From Prosthecodimorpha staleyi (lineage in GTDB: Bacteria; Pseudomonadota; Alphaproteobacteria; Rhizobiales; Ancalomicrobiaceae), in assembly GCF_018729455.1 (NCBI RefSeq), contig NZ_JAHHZF010000009.1, positions 1 through 64,000 of the forward strand: a DNA stretch of 64,000 bases. Direction: 5' to 3'. The first letter of the stretch is position 1, and every line of letters begins with the position of its first letter. The position numbers were made by a program, and so were the translations under genes. The notes beneath the pieces are model-generated. The model saw nothing but the letters and a program-made list of their open reading frames with translations. It did not search any database and was not told where the DNA came from. Below, piece after piece: positions 51,266 to 63,866 of the stretch.

Positions 51266-52957
51266 ATGCTCGCCGCCCTTTCGATCCGCGACATCGTCCT
51301 CATCGAACGGCTGGAGATCGATTTCGTCCGCGGCCTGACGGTGCTGACCGGCGAGACCGGCGCGGGCAAGTCCATCCTGCTCGATTCGCTGTCGCTGGCT
51401 CTCGGCGGCCGCGGCGATGCCGGCCTGGTCAGAGCCGGTGCCACGCAGGGACAGGTGACGGCGGTCTTCGACGTTGCCGCCGACCATCCGGTCCGCCGGG
51501 TCCTGGTCGACAACGAGATCGACGCCCAGGGTGAGGTGATCCTGCGCCGCATCCAGTCGGCGGACGGGCGCACCCGCGCTTTTGCCAACGATCAGGCGGT
51601 CAGCGCCACCTTGCTGCGCGAGATCGGTGCGCAACTGGTCGAAATCCACGGCCAGCACGACGACCGCGCGCTGGTCGACGAGCACGAGCACCGCCGTCTG
51701 CTCGATGCCTTCGGCGGGCTCGAAGGCGAGGTCGCCGCGGTCGGGGCGGCCTGGACACGGTGGCGCAAGGCGGCGCGCGAGCGCGATCAGATGCGCGCGC
51801 GGATCGACGCCACGCGCCGTGAGGCCGACTATCTGCGCGCCGCGCTGGAAGAACTCGACGCCCTGAAGCCGGTCCCGGGCGAGGAAGCCGAACTGGCGGC
51901 CGCGCGCCATGCCATGATGCAGGCCGAGAAGATCGCGGCCGACCTCAAGGAGGCCGTCGACACGCTCGACGGGCCGGGTTCGCCGGTGCCGGCGGTCGCC
52001 GGCCTGATGCGCCGGCTGGAGCGCAAGGCCGGCGGCGTGCCCGGCCGCCCGGGCGCGCCGAGCCTGCTCGACGGCGTCGTCAAGGCGCTCGGCCAGGCGC
52101 TCGATCTCCTGGAGGAGGCGCGCGGCGGCCTCGACGAGGCGCTGAGGGCGGCCGATTTCGATCCGCGCGTTCTGGAAAAGACCGAGGAGCGCCTGTTTGC
52201 CCTGCGGGCAGCCGCCCGCAAGCACGATGTGACGCCGGATGCGCTCGCCGCGCTGCGCCGGACCATGGCGGCCAATCTGGCCGATCTCGACCAGGGCGAA
52301 GAGCGGCTCGGCCGCCTGGAAGAGGAAGCCGCGGCGGCCGAGACCGCCTATATGGCGGCCGCGGGAACGCTCTCGGCGGCGCGCGTCACGGCCGCCAAGG
52401 CGCTGGAAGCGGCGGTCGCTGGCGAATTGCCGTCGCTGAAGCTCGAACGCGCCCGCTTTCTGGTCGATCTCGCCGCGGAGCCCAGCGCGGCCGCAGCCTC
52501 CGGGATCGACCGGGCGGAATTCCATGTGCAGACCAATCCCGGCACGCGCGCGGGTCCGATCCTCAAGGTCGCGTCCGGCGGCGAACTGTCGCGCTTCCTG
52601 CTGGCGCTCAAGGTCTCGCTCGCCGATCGCGGCTCGGCGCCGACCCTGATCTTCGACGAGATCGATACCGGCGTCGGCGGCGCGGTCGCCGAGGCGATCG
52701 GGGTCCGGCTGGCGCGACTGGCGGAGCGCGTGCAGGTGATCTCGGTGACCCACGCGCCGCAGGTCGCCGCGCGCGCGGATTCGCATCTGCTGATCGCCAA
52801 GGAGCCGGTCCCCGGCGGCGCCGAGGACCGGGTCGCGACCCGGGTCGTCCCGCTCGAAGCCAAGGCGCGGCGCGAGGAGATCGCGCGGATGCTGGCCGGC
52901 TCCGTGGTCACCGACGAGGCCCGCGCCGCCGCCGCGCGGCTGATGGCCGGCGCCTGA
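51266..52957 (+). CDS. recN: DNA repair protein RecN
   Basis: RecN is an SMC-like ATPase that acts early in double-strand break repair. The 563-residue product starts MLAALSIRDIVLIERLEIDF with a Walker A GETGAGKSIL at 29-38, has a coiled coil in the middle (around residues 150-370), and ends with the ABC signature ASGGELSRFLLAL and Walker B LIFDEIDTGVGG. AGGAGATCTC lies upstream of the start. It follows bamD by 196 bp; the pair is common in Hyphomicrobiales. Confidence 0.95.
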   Translation: MLAALSIRDIVLIERLEIDFVRGLTVLTGETGAGKSILLDSLSLALGGRGDAGLVRAGATQGQVTAVFDVAADHPVRRVLVDNEIDAQGEVILRRIQSADGRTRAFANDQAVSATLLREIGAQLVEIHGQHDDRALVDEHEHRRLLDAFGGLEGEVAAVGAAWTRWRKAARERDQMRARIDATRREADYLRAALEELDALKPVPGEEAELAAARHAMMQAEKIAADLKEAVDTLDGPGSPVPAVAGLMRRLERKAGGVPGRPGAPSLLDGVVKALGQALDLLEEARGGLDEALRAADFDPRVLEKTEERLFALRAAARKHDVTPDALAALRRTMAANLADLDQGEERLGRLEEEAAAAETAYMAAAGTLSAARVTAAKALEAAVAGELPSLKLERARFLVDLAAEPSAAAASGIDRAEFHVQTNPGTRAGPILKVASGGELSRFLLALKVSLADRGSAPTLIFDEIDTGVGGAVAEAIGVRLARLAERVQVISVTHAPQVAARADSHLLIAKEPVPGGAEDRVATRVVPLEAKARREEIARMLAGSVVTDEARAAAARLMAGA

Positions 52958-53255
52958 TCGTTCGGCACCCTGCTTGTCAAATCTTCGAACATCAAAGCGT
53001 TTTGGAGTGAATCGCATGGGTCATGAGGCATTGGCACCGCCATGATCGAGATGATCGGATTATTCCAAAGTCGGAGATGTCGAATTGATAACACAAGTCT
53101 CGGCTGTGGATGGCTTCTGAAGGCACCATCTATTCGTATCTTTTCGGATGCGTGAAAACAATCAATTGCCTGCAACTTAGTCTTTCGGAATATGGCAATC
53201 CCGATACATTCCCGCCGCGATGTGTACAACGCAGGTTCGCGGGCGGGGATGGGTC
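52958..53255. other. 298-bp AT-rich region before the receptor-like gene
   Basis: The stretch is clearly richer in A+T than its surroundings, with runs such as GAATTGATAACACAA and GTGAAAACAATCAATTG. No gene or strong palindrome was found. It probably holds the promoter of the following gene, and its composition could also mark an insertion point. Confidence 0.5.
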
Positions 53256-56637
<3,382 letters not shown>

Positions 56638-56778
56638 GACAAATCCTTACGGAAAGGACCTTTGCGGGCTGGTCCTGATGGGGGCCGCACGACTGCCCAT
56701 GGTGGGCGGCGCGACATTAACTTCGGGAGACGCCGGAACCGGGCTGGGGAGCGCCGGGTCGGCGACCGGAGGAAAATC

Positions 56779-57213
56779 GTGGCGACCGCAGCCGATTCCG
56801 CAATGCCCGAGCCCGTCGCGCCGCTCTCGCCCGCCCGGCGGGCGATCTCCGGACTTCCGGAGCCGGTCGCGCCGTTGTCGCCTGCCCAGCGGGCGGCCCT
56901 GGCGGCAGCCGCAGCGACGCCGCTGCATGCCTATCGGCGCGGCTATGCGGCCGGCCGTACCGGCCCCTTCTTCCGGCATGCAACCATTGCGGCGCTGACG
57001 GCGCGGGGGCTCCTGATGCTGAGCCCCGCCGGCGCGGTCTGCCGGGTGACGGCGGCCGGGTTCGCGCGTCTGCGCGATATCCGGACGCGCGCGCACCGGT
57101 TCGCCTGCGTCTGGCCGGAAGGCGACGAGGCCGCGGCCGGCAATGCCGTCGATGCCGCCGCCACCGGCCGCCAAGGCAAGGGCGGCCTGGCAGCCGACGG
57201 GGCGGCTCCCTGA
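56779..57213 (+). CDS. Small protein of unknown function with a duplicated 17-residue leader
   Basis: The GTG start at 56779 has GGAGG 6 nt upstream and gives 144 residues. Residues 10-26 (PEPVAPLSPARRAI...) and 27-43 (PEPVAPLSPAQRAA...) are near-identical tandem repeats, also recognisable in the DNA. The part from about 48 to 100 (LHAYRRGYAAGRTGPFFRHA, AALTARGLLMLSPAG, VTAAGFARL) looks like a small helical, winged-helix-like domain, with an acidic/glycine tail. I do not recognise the family. It is convergent with the aminopeptidase gene, whose stop is 4 bp away. Confidence 0.6.
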   Translation: MATAADSAMPEPVAPLSPARRAISGLPEPVAPLSPAQRAALAAAAATPLHAYRRGYAAGRTGPFFRHATIAALTARGLLMLSPAGAVCRVTAAGFARLRDIRTRAHRFACVWPEGDEAAAGNAVDAAATGRQGKGGLAADGAAP

Positions 57214-57217
57214 CCGA

Positions 57218-59035
57218 TCAGGCGAGCGGCGCCGTGGCGGCGTCGAGCCAGGCGCCGGTCTCGGCATCGACCCGCGGGCCGACGGTGGCGCGGACCCGCG
57301 CGTGATAGGCGTCGATCCAGGCGCGCTCGGCGGCCGTCAGCAGGTCGGTGTCGATCAGGCGGCGGTCGTAAGGGACGAGCGTCAGCGTCTCGAAGCCGAG
57401 CATCGCCCGCTCGCCGCCCGGGATCGCCTCTGGCTCAGTGACCAGGACCAGGTTTTCGATCCGGATGCCATAGGCGCCGGTCTTGTAGTAGCCGGGCTCG
57501 TTGGAGACGATCATGCCCGGCTCCAGCGCGACCATGCCGGTCTTGGCGATCCGGTGCGGTCCCTCGTGCACCGACAGGAAGCTGCCGACGCCGTGGCCGG
57601 TGCCGTGGTCGTAGTCGAGGCCGGCCTGCCACAGCGCGATCCGGGCGAGCGTGTCGAGCTGCGCGCCCGTGGTGCCTTTCGGGAAGCGCGCCATCGAGAT
57701 GGCGAGATGGCCCTTCAGCACCAGGGTGGCGCGCTGCCGGGCTTCCGGATCGGGCGCGCCGACGGCCAGCGTGCGGGTGATGTCGGTGGTGCCGTCGCGA
57801 TACTGGGCGCCGGAATCGAGCAGGAAGACCGAGTTCGGTTCGATCGGCCGGTTGGTGGCGCGGGTCACGCGGTAGTGGACGATGGCGCCGTTCGGGCCGG
57901 CGCCCGAGATGGTGTCGAAGGAGATGTCGAGGAGCGCGCCGGTCTTGGCCCGGAAGGCTTCCAGCATCTCGACGGCGCCGATCTCGTCGAGCCCGCCCTT
58001 CGGCGCCTCGCGGTCGAACCAGGCCAGATAGGCGACATAGGCGGCCGCATCGCGCAGATGCGCGGCGCGCGCGCCGGCGATCTCGGCCGCATTCTTGAGG
58101 GCCCGCGGCTTCAGGACCGGATCCTCGCCCTCGACCAGACTGCCGCCGGCCGCCGTGATCGCCCCGGCGACGGCCTCCGACGTCCAGGCCGGATCGACCA
58201 GCACCGCCGCCTTGGCGGCGCCGAGGGCGCCGAGGGCGGCCGGAAAGGCGCCGGGCTCGGCGACATCGGCGATGTCCTCGAGCGCGGCGCGGACCTCGTT
58301 GCCGAGCTTGCGGCCGTCGATGAACAGTTCCGGGCGGCCCTCGCGATGCAGCACCGCATAGGAGATCGGCAGCGGGGTGTGCGACACGTCCGAGCCGCGG
58401 ATATTGAACGCCCAGGCGATCGAATCCGGCTGCGACAGGATCGCGGCATCGGCCTTGCGGTCGGCCAGGATGGCGGCGAGCCGCTGAAGCTTGGCGGCGG
58501 CCGTCTCGCCGGCGAACTCCGGCGGGTGCAGCGCCACGGCGCCGAGCGGCGGCGCCGGACGGTCGACCCAGACGGCATCGAGCGGATTGCCGTCGACCGC
58601 GACGATCTCGGCGCCGGCCTTCTCGGCCGCCTTCTTCAGCCGCCGCATGCCGCCGATGGTGTGCAGCCAGGGATCCAGCCCGAGCCGCGCGCCGGGGGCG
58701 AGGTTCTTCTCCAGCCAGTCGGCGACCGGGGTCTCGACGATGTCGACCAGATCGAATACCGCCATGTCGACCTGCACCTGAGCCTGCAGGGTATAGCGGC
58801 CGTCGACCAGGATGGCGGCGCGGTCGCGCAGAACGATCGCGGCGCCGGCCGAGCCGGTGAAGCCGGTCAACCAGCGCAGGCGGTCGGCCGAGGCCGGGAC
58901 ATATTCGTTCTGGTGCTCGTCGGCGCGCGGGATGACGAAGCCGTCGAGGCCGCGCCGGTCGAGTTCGGCCCTGAGCGCGGCGACCCGGACGGGGCCGACG
59001 GTCGGATCGGTGATGTCTTCGAAGCTCTGGAACAT
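57218..59035 (-). CDS. pepP: M24-family aminopeptidase P (Xaa-Pro aminopeptidase)
   Basis: The enzyme removes N-terminal residues before proline using two metals. The 605-residue protein has two creatinase-like N-terminal domains (RVAALRAELDRRGLDGFVIP, VAVDGNPLDAVWVDR) and a C-terminal pita-bread domain with the metal ligands in FLLDSGAQYRDGTTDITRT, GTGHGVGSFLSVHEGP and SNEPGYYKTGAYGIRIEN plus a late Glu (FETLTLVPYD). This length is that of the long eukaryote-like form rather than E. coli PepP (441). It is the last gene of a minus-strand run of four. Confidence 0.85.
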   Translation of the reverse strand: MFQSFEDITDPTVGPVRVAALRAELDRRGLDGFVIPRADEHQNEYVPASADRLRWLTGFTGSAGAAIVLRDRAAILVDGRYTLQAQVQVDMAVFDLVDIVETPVADWLEKNLAPGARLGLDPWLHTIGGMRRLKKAAEKAGAEIVAVDGNPLDAVWVDRPAPPLGAVALHPPEFAGETAAAKLQRLAAILADRKADAAILSQPDSIAWAFNIRGSDVSHTPLPISYAVLHREGRPELFIDGRKLGNEVRAALEDIADVAEPGAFPAALGALGAAKAAVLVDPAWTSEAVAGAITAAGGSLVEGEDPVLKPRALKNAAEIAGARAAHLRDAAAYVAYLAWFDREAPKGGLDEIGAVEMLEAFRAKTGALLDISFDTISGAGPNGAIVHYRVTRATNRPIEPNSVFLLDSGAQYRDGTTDITRTLAVGAPDPEARQRATLVLKGHLAISMARFPKGTTGAQLDTLARIALWQAGLDYDHGTGHGVGSFLSVHEGPHRIAKTGMVALEPGMIVSNEPGYYKTGAYGIRIENLVLVTEPEAIPGGERAMLGFETLTLVPYDRRLIDTDLLTAAERAWIDAYHARVRATVGPRVDAETGAWLDAATAPLA

Positions 59036-59117
59036 CGGCAGGCGGCCTCGGATCGGGGGGCTAGAACGGCCCGCGTCCGAAAGGACGCGGACAAGGCGCT
59101 CTATATTATTGACTCTA

Positions 59118-59161
59118 GAGCATCCTGCGATCGGGTGGTTCCACCCGAACGCAGGATGCTC
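59118..59161. repeat. 44-bp near-perfect palindrome between prmA and pepP
   Basis: Arms 59118-59138 and 59141-59161 (GAGCATCCTGCGATCGGGTGG and its partner CCACCCGAACGCAGGATGCTC) match at 20 of 21 positions with a TT loop. It resembles dispersed intergenic palindromes known in Hyphomicrobiales. It lies between genes on the same strand and may be a mobile-type repeat or act as a hairpin in the transcript. Confidence 0.8.
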
Positions 59162-59167
59162 AAGGGG

Positions 59168-60055
59168 TCAGGCGCGGCTGTTGCGCAGGATCAGCGCCAT
59201 CCAGTCGTCGCGCTCGATGGCGTCGTCGAGATGGAGGCCCTGCATGCGCCAGGCGGCGAGGACCTTGGGGGCGTCGCTGGTGCGCAGACCCGACAGGACG
59301 ACGGCCGCGCGCGGGGCGAGCGTGCGCGCCACCGGCGCGGCGAGGCGCATCAGCGGGCGCGCCAGGATATTGGCGACGACCAGATCGTAGGGCGCCTGCT
59401 CCATTAGCCGGCGCGCGCGCATGCCGTCGGCGACCAGGCACTCGACCAGCCCGCCGACGCCGTTCAGGCGCACGTTGCCGCGCGCGATCGCGACCGCGAC
59501 CGGGTCGATGTCGGTCGCCAGCACCTTGACGCGCAGCACCCGCGCGATGGCGATGGCGAGCAATCCCGTGCCGGTACCGAGATCGAGCGGCCGGGCGAAG
59601 CGCTCCTTCTTGAAGAGGAGGTCGAGCGCGGCGAGACAGGCCCAGGTGGTGGCATGATGGCCGGTGCCGAAGGCAAGTTCGGCGTCGATCTCGATCGACT
59701 GGCCGGTCGGCGGCCGCCGGACGCGGTCGTGGCTGCCATGGACGAAGAAGCGGCCGGCCTGGACCGGATGGCGGATCTCCTCGCTGAGCGCGACCCAGTT
59801 GGTCGCCTCGTCGAGCACGCTCGCCTGCGGCTCCAGCCCGAAGGCATCGGCGCCGAGCACGTCGATCACCCGTTCGATCGCCTCGCCGGGCTCGCTGTCG
59901 AGCACCAGGGCGAACACCGTCCAGACATTGCTGTAGGCCGGGGTTTCCTCGAGCGTGACCGGGAAGCCTTCGAGTTCGAAGGCATCCTCCAGCAGGTCGG
60001 CGATCCGGCGGGCTTCCTCGAAGCCGGCGGTGAGACGGACCTGGACGGTGGGCAT
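59168..60055 (-). CDS. prmA: Ribosomal protein L11 methyltransferase-like protein (second copy)
   Basis: The 295-residue protein has the class I methyltransferase core DLGTGTGLLAIAIARVL and the NPPY-like NILARPLM of PrmA. Its substrate-recognition N-terminal part (TNVWTVFALVLD-like region) is similar to alphaproteobacterial PrmA, which trimethylates L11. A second member of the same family lies directly upstream (60149-61069). Which of the two carries out L11 methylation cannot be said. It is 93 bp after the paralogue. Confidence 0.8.
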   Translation of the reverse strand: MPTVQVRLTAGFEEARRIADLLEDAFELEGFPVTLEETPAYSNVWTVFALVLDSEPGEAIERVIDVLGADAFGLEPQASVLDEATNWVALSEEIRHPVQAGRFFVHGSHDRVRRPPTGQSIEIDAELAFGTGHHATTWACLAALDLLFKKERFARPLDLGTGTGLLAIAIARVLRVKVLATDIDPVAVAIARGNVRLNGVGGLVECLVADGMRARRLMEQAPYDLVVANILARPLMRLAAPVARTLAPRAAVVLSGLRTSDAPKVLAAWRMQGLHLDDAIERDDWMALILRNSRA

Positions 60056-60148
60056 GGCGGCTCCGCGGCGAGGAGGATGAGGAGGGGCAGGATCGGTCAG
60101 GGCCGCTGTTCTGGCACGGCGGCAGGCGGCCGGTCCAGTGCCGGAGCG

Positions 60149-61069
60149 TCAGCGGTGGAATGCATGGCGGCGGGCGGGCTTCTCGAAGGTCAGCGAAGCC
60201 CATTCCTTGGCGGCCAGCCGGCGCACCAGCACGAGGCCGCGCGCCCGGTAGGCGGCGACGAGGCGGGCTTGCTCGCCGATCCTCAAGCCGGCCACCACCA
60301 GCCGCGCGCCCGGCGCCATCAGGCGCACGACCGGGCCGGCGAGGCGGCAGAGCGGATCGGGCAGGATGTTGGCGAGCACCAGGTCGAAAGGCGCTGCGCG
60401 GGCGAAGCGGATGTCGTCGAGCCCGTCGGCGAGGAGGGCGCGGAAGCGGCGCGAGACGGCGTTGCCGGCCCGGTTGGCCTCCGCCATGCGCACCGCGACC
60501 GGCTCGATGTCGGAGCCGAGCACGGCGGCGTCGCCGATCGCGCGGGCCAGCGCCAGGCCGAGAATGCCGGTACCGGTGCCGAGATCGAGCACGTTCACCG
60601 GCCGCGCGCGGCGCAGTTCGAGGTCCAGCGCCATCAGGCTCAGCTGGGTCGAGGCATGGTCGCCGGTGCCGAAGGCGGTCGAGGCCTGAATGACCAGATC
60701 GGTGCGGCCGAGCCGGGCCGGGTCGGCCGGGCGGTTGTGGTCGCCGAAGACCCGGAACCGGCCGGCGGCGACCGGCGGCAGGCTGTCGAGGCCGATCGCC
60801 TGCCAGTCGGCATCGTCATAGGCGCGCAGGGAGAGCCCGGACAGGCGGTCGGCCGCATCCGGGTCGTCGAGATGCAGGGTCAGCCGCTCGGTCAGCTCAG
60901 TGAGATCCGGGCGGAGCGAGAACCACGCCTCGGCCCGCCAGCCGCTGCCGCCGCCCAGATCGAAAGCGCCGGCGGCATCGGCCGCGATATGCTCGTCGCC
61001 GGCGATCAGGTCGGCGAGCGCACAGACGAAACCCTCGGGACCGTCGAGGGACAGAAGCCAGGTGGTCAC
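60149..61069 (-). CDS. Ribosomal protein L11 methyltransferase-like protein (first copy)
   Basis: The 306-residue product begins MTTWLLSLDGPEGFVCALAD and carries DLGTGTGILGLALARAIG and NILPDPLCRLAG, the PrmA signature motifs, with the TAFGTGDHASTQL block that also occurs in the neighbour (LAFGTGHHATTWA). The two products are plainly paralogous but differ widely outside the motifs, so this is an old duplication or two acquisitions. This copy may methylate L11 or another substrate. It starts 28 bp after the helicase stop. Confidence 0.75.
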   Translation of the reverse strand: MTTWLLSLDGPEGFVCALADLIAGDEHIAADAAGAFDLGGGSGWRAEAWFSLRPDLTELTERLTLHLDDPDAADRLSGLSLRAYDDADWQAIGLDSLPPVAAGRFRVFGDHNRPADPARLGRTDLVIQASTAFGTGDHASTQLSLMALDLELRRARPVNVLDLGTGTGILGLALARAIGDAAVLGSDIEPVAVRMAEANRAGNAVSRRFRALLADGLDDIRFARAAPFDLVLANILPDPLCRLAGPVVRLMAPGARLVVAGLRIGEQARLVAAYRARGLVLVRRLAAKEWASLTFEKPARRHAFHR

Positions 61070-61097
61070 AGGCGCCCCGTCATGGCAGGACCGGCCG

Positions 61098-63866
61098 TCA
61101 CGGGCGGGTCACGAAACTGTCGAGCACCCGCTTGCGGCCGGCGCGATCGAAATCGATGGTCAGCTTGTTGCCCTCCACCTCGGTGACGGTGCCGTTGCCG
61201 AACTTCTGGTGGAAGACCCGCTCGCCGACCTTGAAGTCCGACGTCTCGGTGCCGACCGACTTGGCGATCAGCGTGCCTTCGATCAAGGCCGAAGCCTTGC
61301 GCGGATGCACGGTATTGCCCCAGCGGTCGCGCATCTCGCCGCGCCCGCCCGCGCCGCCGAAATTCGAGCGCCCTTCGGCAAAACCGCCGCTGCCCGTGTC
61401 GGGCTGCGCCCAGCTGCCGGACTTGCGGTCGTCGCCGCCTCGCGTGCGATCCTCGCCGCCTTTCAGGCGCTGCGCGCGCTGCCAGCCGGGCGAGGAATAG
61501 CTCGACCCGAACGGGTCCATCGCGTCGAAGCGGCTGCGGTCGTAGCCGCCATAATTGGACGACGGCTCGCGCACCTCGACATGGGCTTCCGGCAATTCGT
61601 CCAGGAAGCGGCTCGGGATCGAGGCCTGCCAGGAGCCGTGGATGCGCCGGTTGGAGGCGAACCAGATCTTGGCCCGCTTGCGCGCCCGGGTGATGCCGAC
61701 ATAGGCGAGGCGCCGCTCCTCCTCGAGCCCGGCCGCGCCGTTCTCGTCGAGCGAGCGCTGGTGCGGGAACAGGCCCTCCTCCCAGCCGGGCAGGAACACC
61801 GTGTCGAATTCGAGCCCCTTGGCCGAATGCAAGGTCATGATGCTGACCTTGTCGGCGGTCGGATCGTTCTCGGTATCCATCACCAGGGAGACATGCTCGA
61901 GGAAGGAGGGCAGGGTCGGATAGTCCTCCATCGAGCGCAGCAGTTCCTTCAGGTTCTCCAGTCGCCCGGGCGCTTCGGCCGACTTGTCCTGCTGCCACAT
62001 CTCGGTATAGCCGGCCTCGTCCAGGATGATTCCGGCCAGCTGGCCGTGCGGCAGCCTGTCGAGATCGCCGCGCCAGCGCGCGAAGGACGCGGCCAGCCCG
62101 GCCAGCGCGCTGCGCGGCTTCGGCTTCAGCTCCTCGGTCTCGACGATCTCGGCGGTCGCCTGCAGGAGCGGCACGCCCTTGGCGCGCGCATAGGCATGGA
62201 CCTGCTGGATGGTCGCGTCGCCGAGCCCGCGCTTCGGCACGTTGACGATGCGCTCGAAGGCGAGGTCGTCGGCCGGCTGGCAGGTGACCCGGAAATAGGC
62301 CAGCGCGTCGCGGATTTCCTGGCGCTCGTAGAAGCGCGGGCCGCCGATGACCCGGTAGGGCAGGCCGATATTGAGGAAGCGCTCTTCCAGTTCGCGCATC
62401 TGGAACGAGGCGCGCACCAGAACGGCGATCTGCGACAGGGCGTGGCCGTCGCGCTGCAGCCGCTCGATCTCCTCGCCGATGGCGCGGGCCTCCTCCTGGC
62501 TGTCCCAGACCGAGGCGACCACGACCTTCTCGGCCGTCTTGTCCTCGGCGTCGGTGAACAGCGTCTTGCCGAGCCGGCCTTCGTTGTGGGCGATCAGATG
62601 CGAGGCGGCGGCCAGGATGTGGCCGGTCGACCGGTAGTTTCGCTCAAGCCGGATGACCTTCGCACCCGGGAAATCGTGCTCGAAGCGCAGGATGTTGTCG
62701 ACCTCGGCGCCGCGCCAGCCATAGATCGACTGGTCGTCGTCGCCGACGCAGCAGACATTCTTCGAGCCGGTCGCGATCAGGCGCAGCCACATATACTGCG
62801 AGACGTTGGTATCCTGGTACTCGTCGACCAGGATGTAGCGGAAGCGGCGCTGGTAGTCGGCGAGCACGTCCGGATGCGCGCGCCAGATGGTGATGACATG
62901 CAGCAGCAGGTCGCCGAAGTCGCAGGCGTTCAGCGCCTTCAGGCGGTCCTGATAGGCACGGTAAAGTTCGCCGCCCTTGCCGTTGCCGAAGGCGCGCGCC
63001 TCCAAGGGCGGGATGCGGTCCGGTGTCAGGCCCTTGTTCTTCCAGCCGTCGATGAAGGCGGACAGCTGGCGCGCCGGCCAGCGCTTCTCGTCGATCCCGG
63101 CCGCCTGGATGATCTGCTTCATCAGGCGCAGCTGGTCGTCCATGTCGAGGATGGTGAAATCGGACCGGAGCCCGACCAGTTCGGCATGGCGGCGCAGCAC
63201 CTTGGTGCCGATCGAATGGAAGGTGCCGAGCCACGGCATGCCCTCGACCGCCTCGCCGACCAGGGACGAGATGCGGTGCTTCATCTCGCGCGCGGCCTTG
63301 TTGGTGAAGGTCACGGCCAGGATCTGGCCGGCGCGCGCACGGCCCGTGGCCAGGATATGGGCGATGCGGGTGGTCAGGACGCGGGTCTTGCCGGTGCCGG
63401 CGCCGGCCAGCACGAGGAGCGGACCCTCGGTGGTCAGGATGGCGTCGCGCTGTTCGGGATTGAGATTGTCCAGATAGGCGGATTCGGCAGGCGGCGGGCG
63501 CAGGCCGGCGGCGCGCGCCGCGATGCCGCCCGGACGCGCCATCGGCGGCGGCGCGGGCGCACGCGAGCGGGTGAGGCCGGCCGGAACGGGGTGGTCCGGA
63601 TCGAACGGAAAGCCGTCGCCGGCGCCCGGATGACCCGTGGCGTCGTCGGCGAAGCGGTCATGCGGATAGGCATCGTCCCCGGACGCCGGCTCGTCGCCAA
63701 ACGGGATCCGATCGAACGCGACCGGATCGTACCCGTCCATCTCGGGACCGGGCGTCTCGGGCTCGTTCGGCAGATCGCCCGGGAAGGGGGCTTCCGCAAA
63801 GGGATCGTCCAGGATGTCGTCCGGCGCCGCCGCGGGGCGGCGCGACGGCGGCTTGCCTGCGCTCAT
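61098..63866 (-). CDS. UvrD/PcrA-family DNA helicase
   Basis: This is an ATP-dependent SF1 helicase for repair and replication restart. The 922-residue protein has a Pro/Asp-rich N-terminal extension of about 130 residues, then the motifs GAGTGKT at 155-161, VDEYQDTN, GDDDQSIYGWRGA, TLHSAKGLEFDTVFLPG and YVGITRARKRA in order. The end (KVGERVFHQKFGNGTV) is a Tudor-like PcrA C-terminal domain. It is the first gene of the minus-strand run and starts 134 bp from the right edge. PcrA and UvrD types cannot be told apart from the sequence alone. Confidence 0.92.
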   Translation of the reverse strand: MSAGKPPSRRPAAAPDDILDDPFAEAPFPGDLPNEPETPGPEMDGYDPVAFDRIPFGDEPASGDDAYPHDRFADDATGHPGAGDGFPFDPDHPVPAGLTRSRAPAPPPMARPGGIAARAAGLRPPPAESAYLDNLNPEQRDAILTTEGPLLVLAGAGTGKTRVLTTRIAHILATGRARAGQILAVTFTNKAAREMKHRISSLVGEAVEGMPWLGTFHSIGTKVLRRHAELVGLRSDFTILDMDDQLRLMKQIIQAAGIDEKRWPARQLSAFIDGWKNKGLTPDRIPPLEARAFGNGKGGELYRAYQDRLKALNACDFGDLLLHVITIWRAHPDVLADYQRRFRYILVDEYQDTNVSQYMWLRLIATGSKNVCCVGDDDQSIYGWRGAEVDNILRFEHDFPGAKVIRLERNYRSTGHILAAASHLIAHNEGRLGKTLFTDAEDKTAEKVVVASVWDSQEEARAIGEEIERLQRDGHALSQIAVLVRASFQMRELEERFLNIGLPYRVIGGPRFYERQEIRDALAYFRVTCQPADDLAFERIVNVPKRGLGDATIQQVHAYARAKGVPLLQATAEIVETEELKPKPRSALAGLAASFARWRGDLDRLPHGQLAGIILDEAGYTEMWQQDKSAEAPGRLENLKELLRSMEDYPTLPSFLEHVSLVMDTENDPTADKVSIMTLHSAKGLEFDTVFLPGWEEGLFPHQRSLDENGAAGLEEERRLAYVGITRARKRAKIWFASNRRIHGSWQASIPSRFLDELPEAHVEVREPSSNYGGYDRSRFDAMDPFGSSYSSPGWQRAQRLKGGEDRTRGGDDRKSGSWAQPDTGSGGFAEGRSNFGGAGGRGEMRDRWGNTVHPRKASALIEGTLIAKSVGTETSDFKVGERVFHQKFGNGTVTEVEGNKLTIDFDRAGRKRVLDSFVTRP

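Noticed and set aside
57143-59407. 754-codon open frame on the plus strand opposite the aminopeptidase
   Set aside because: Antisense shadow of an intact M24 gene, and it also crosses the palindromic repeat.
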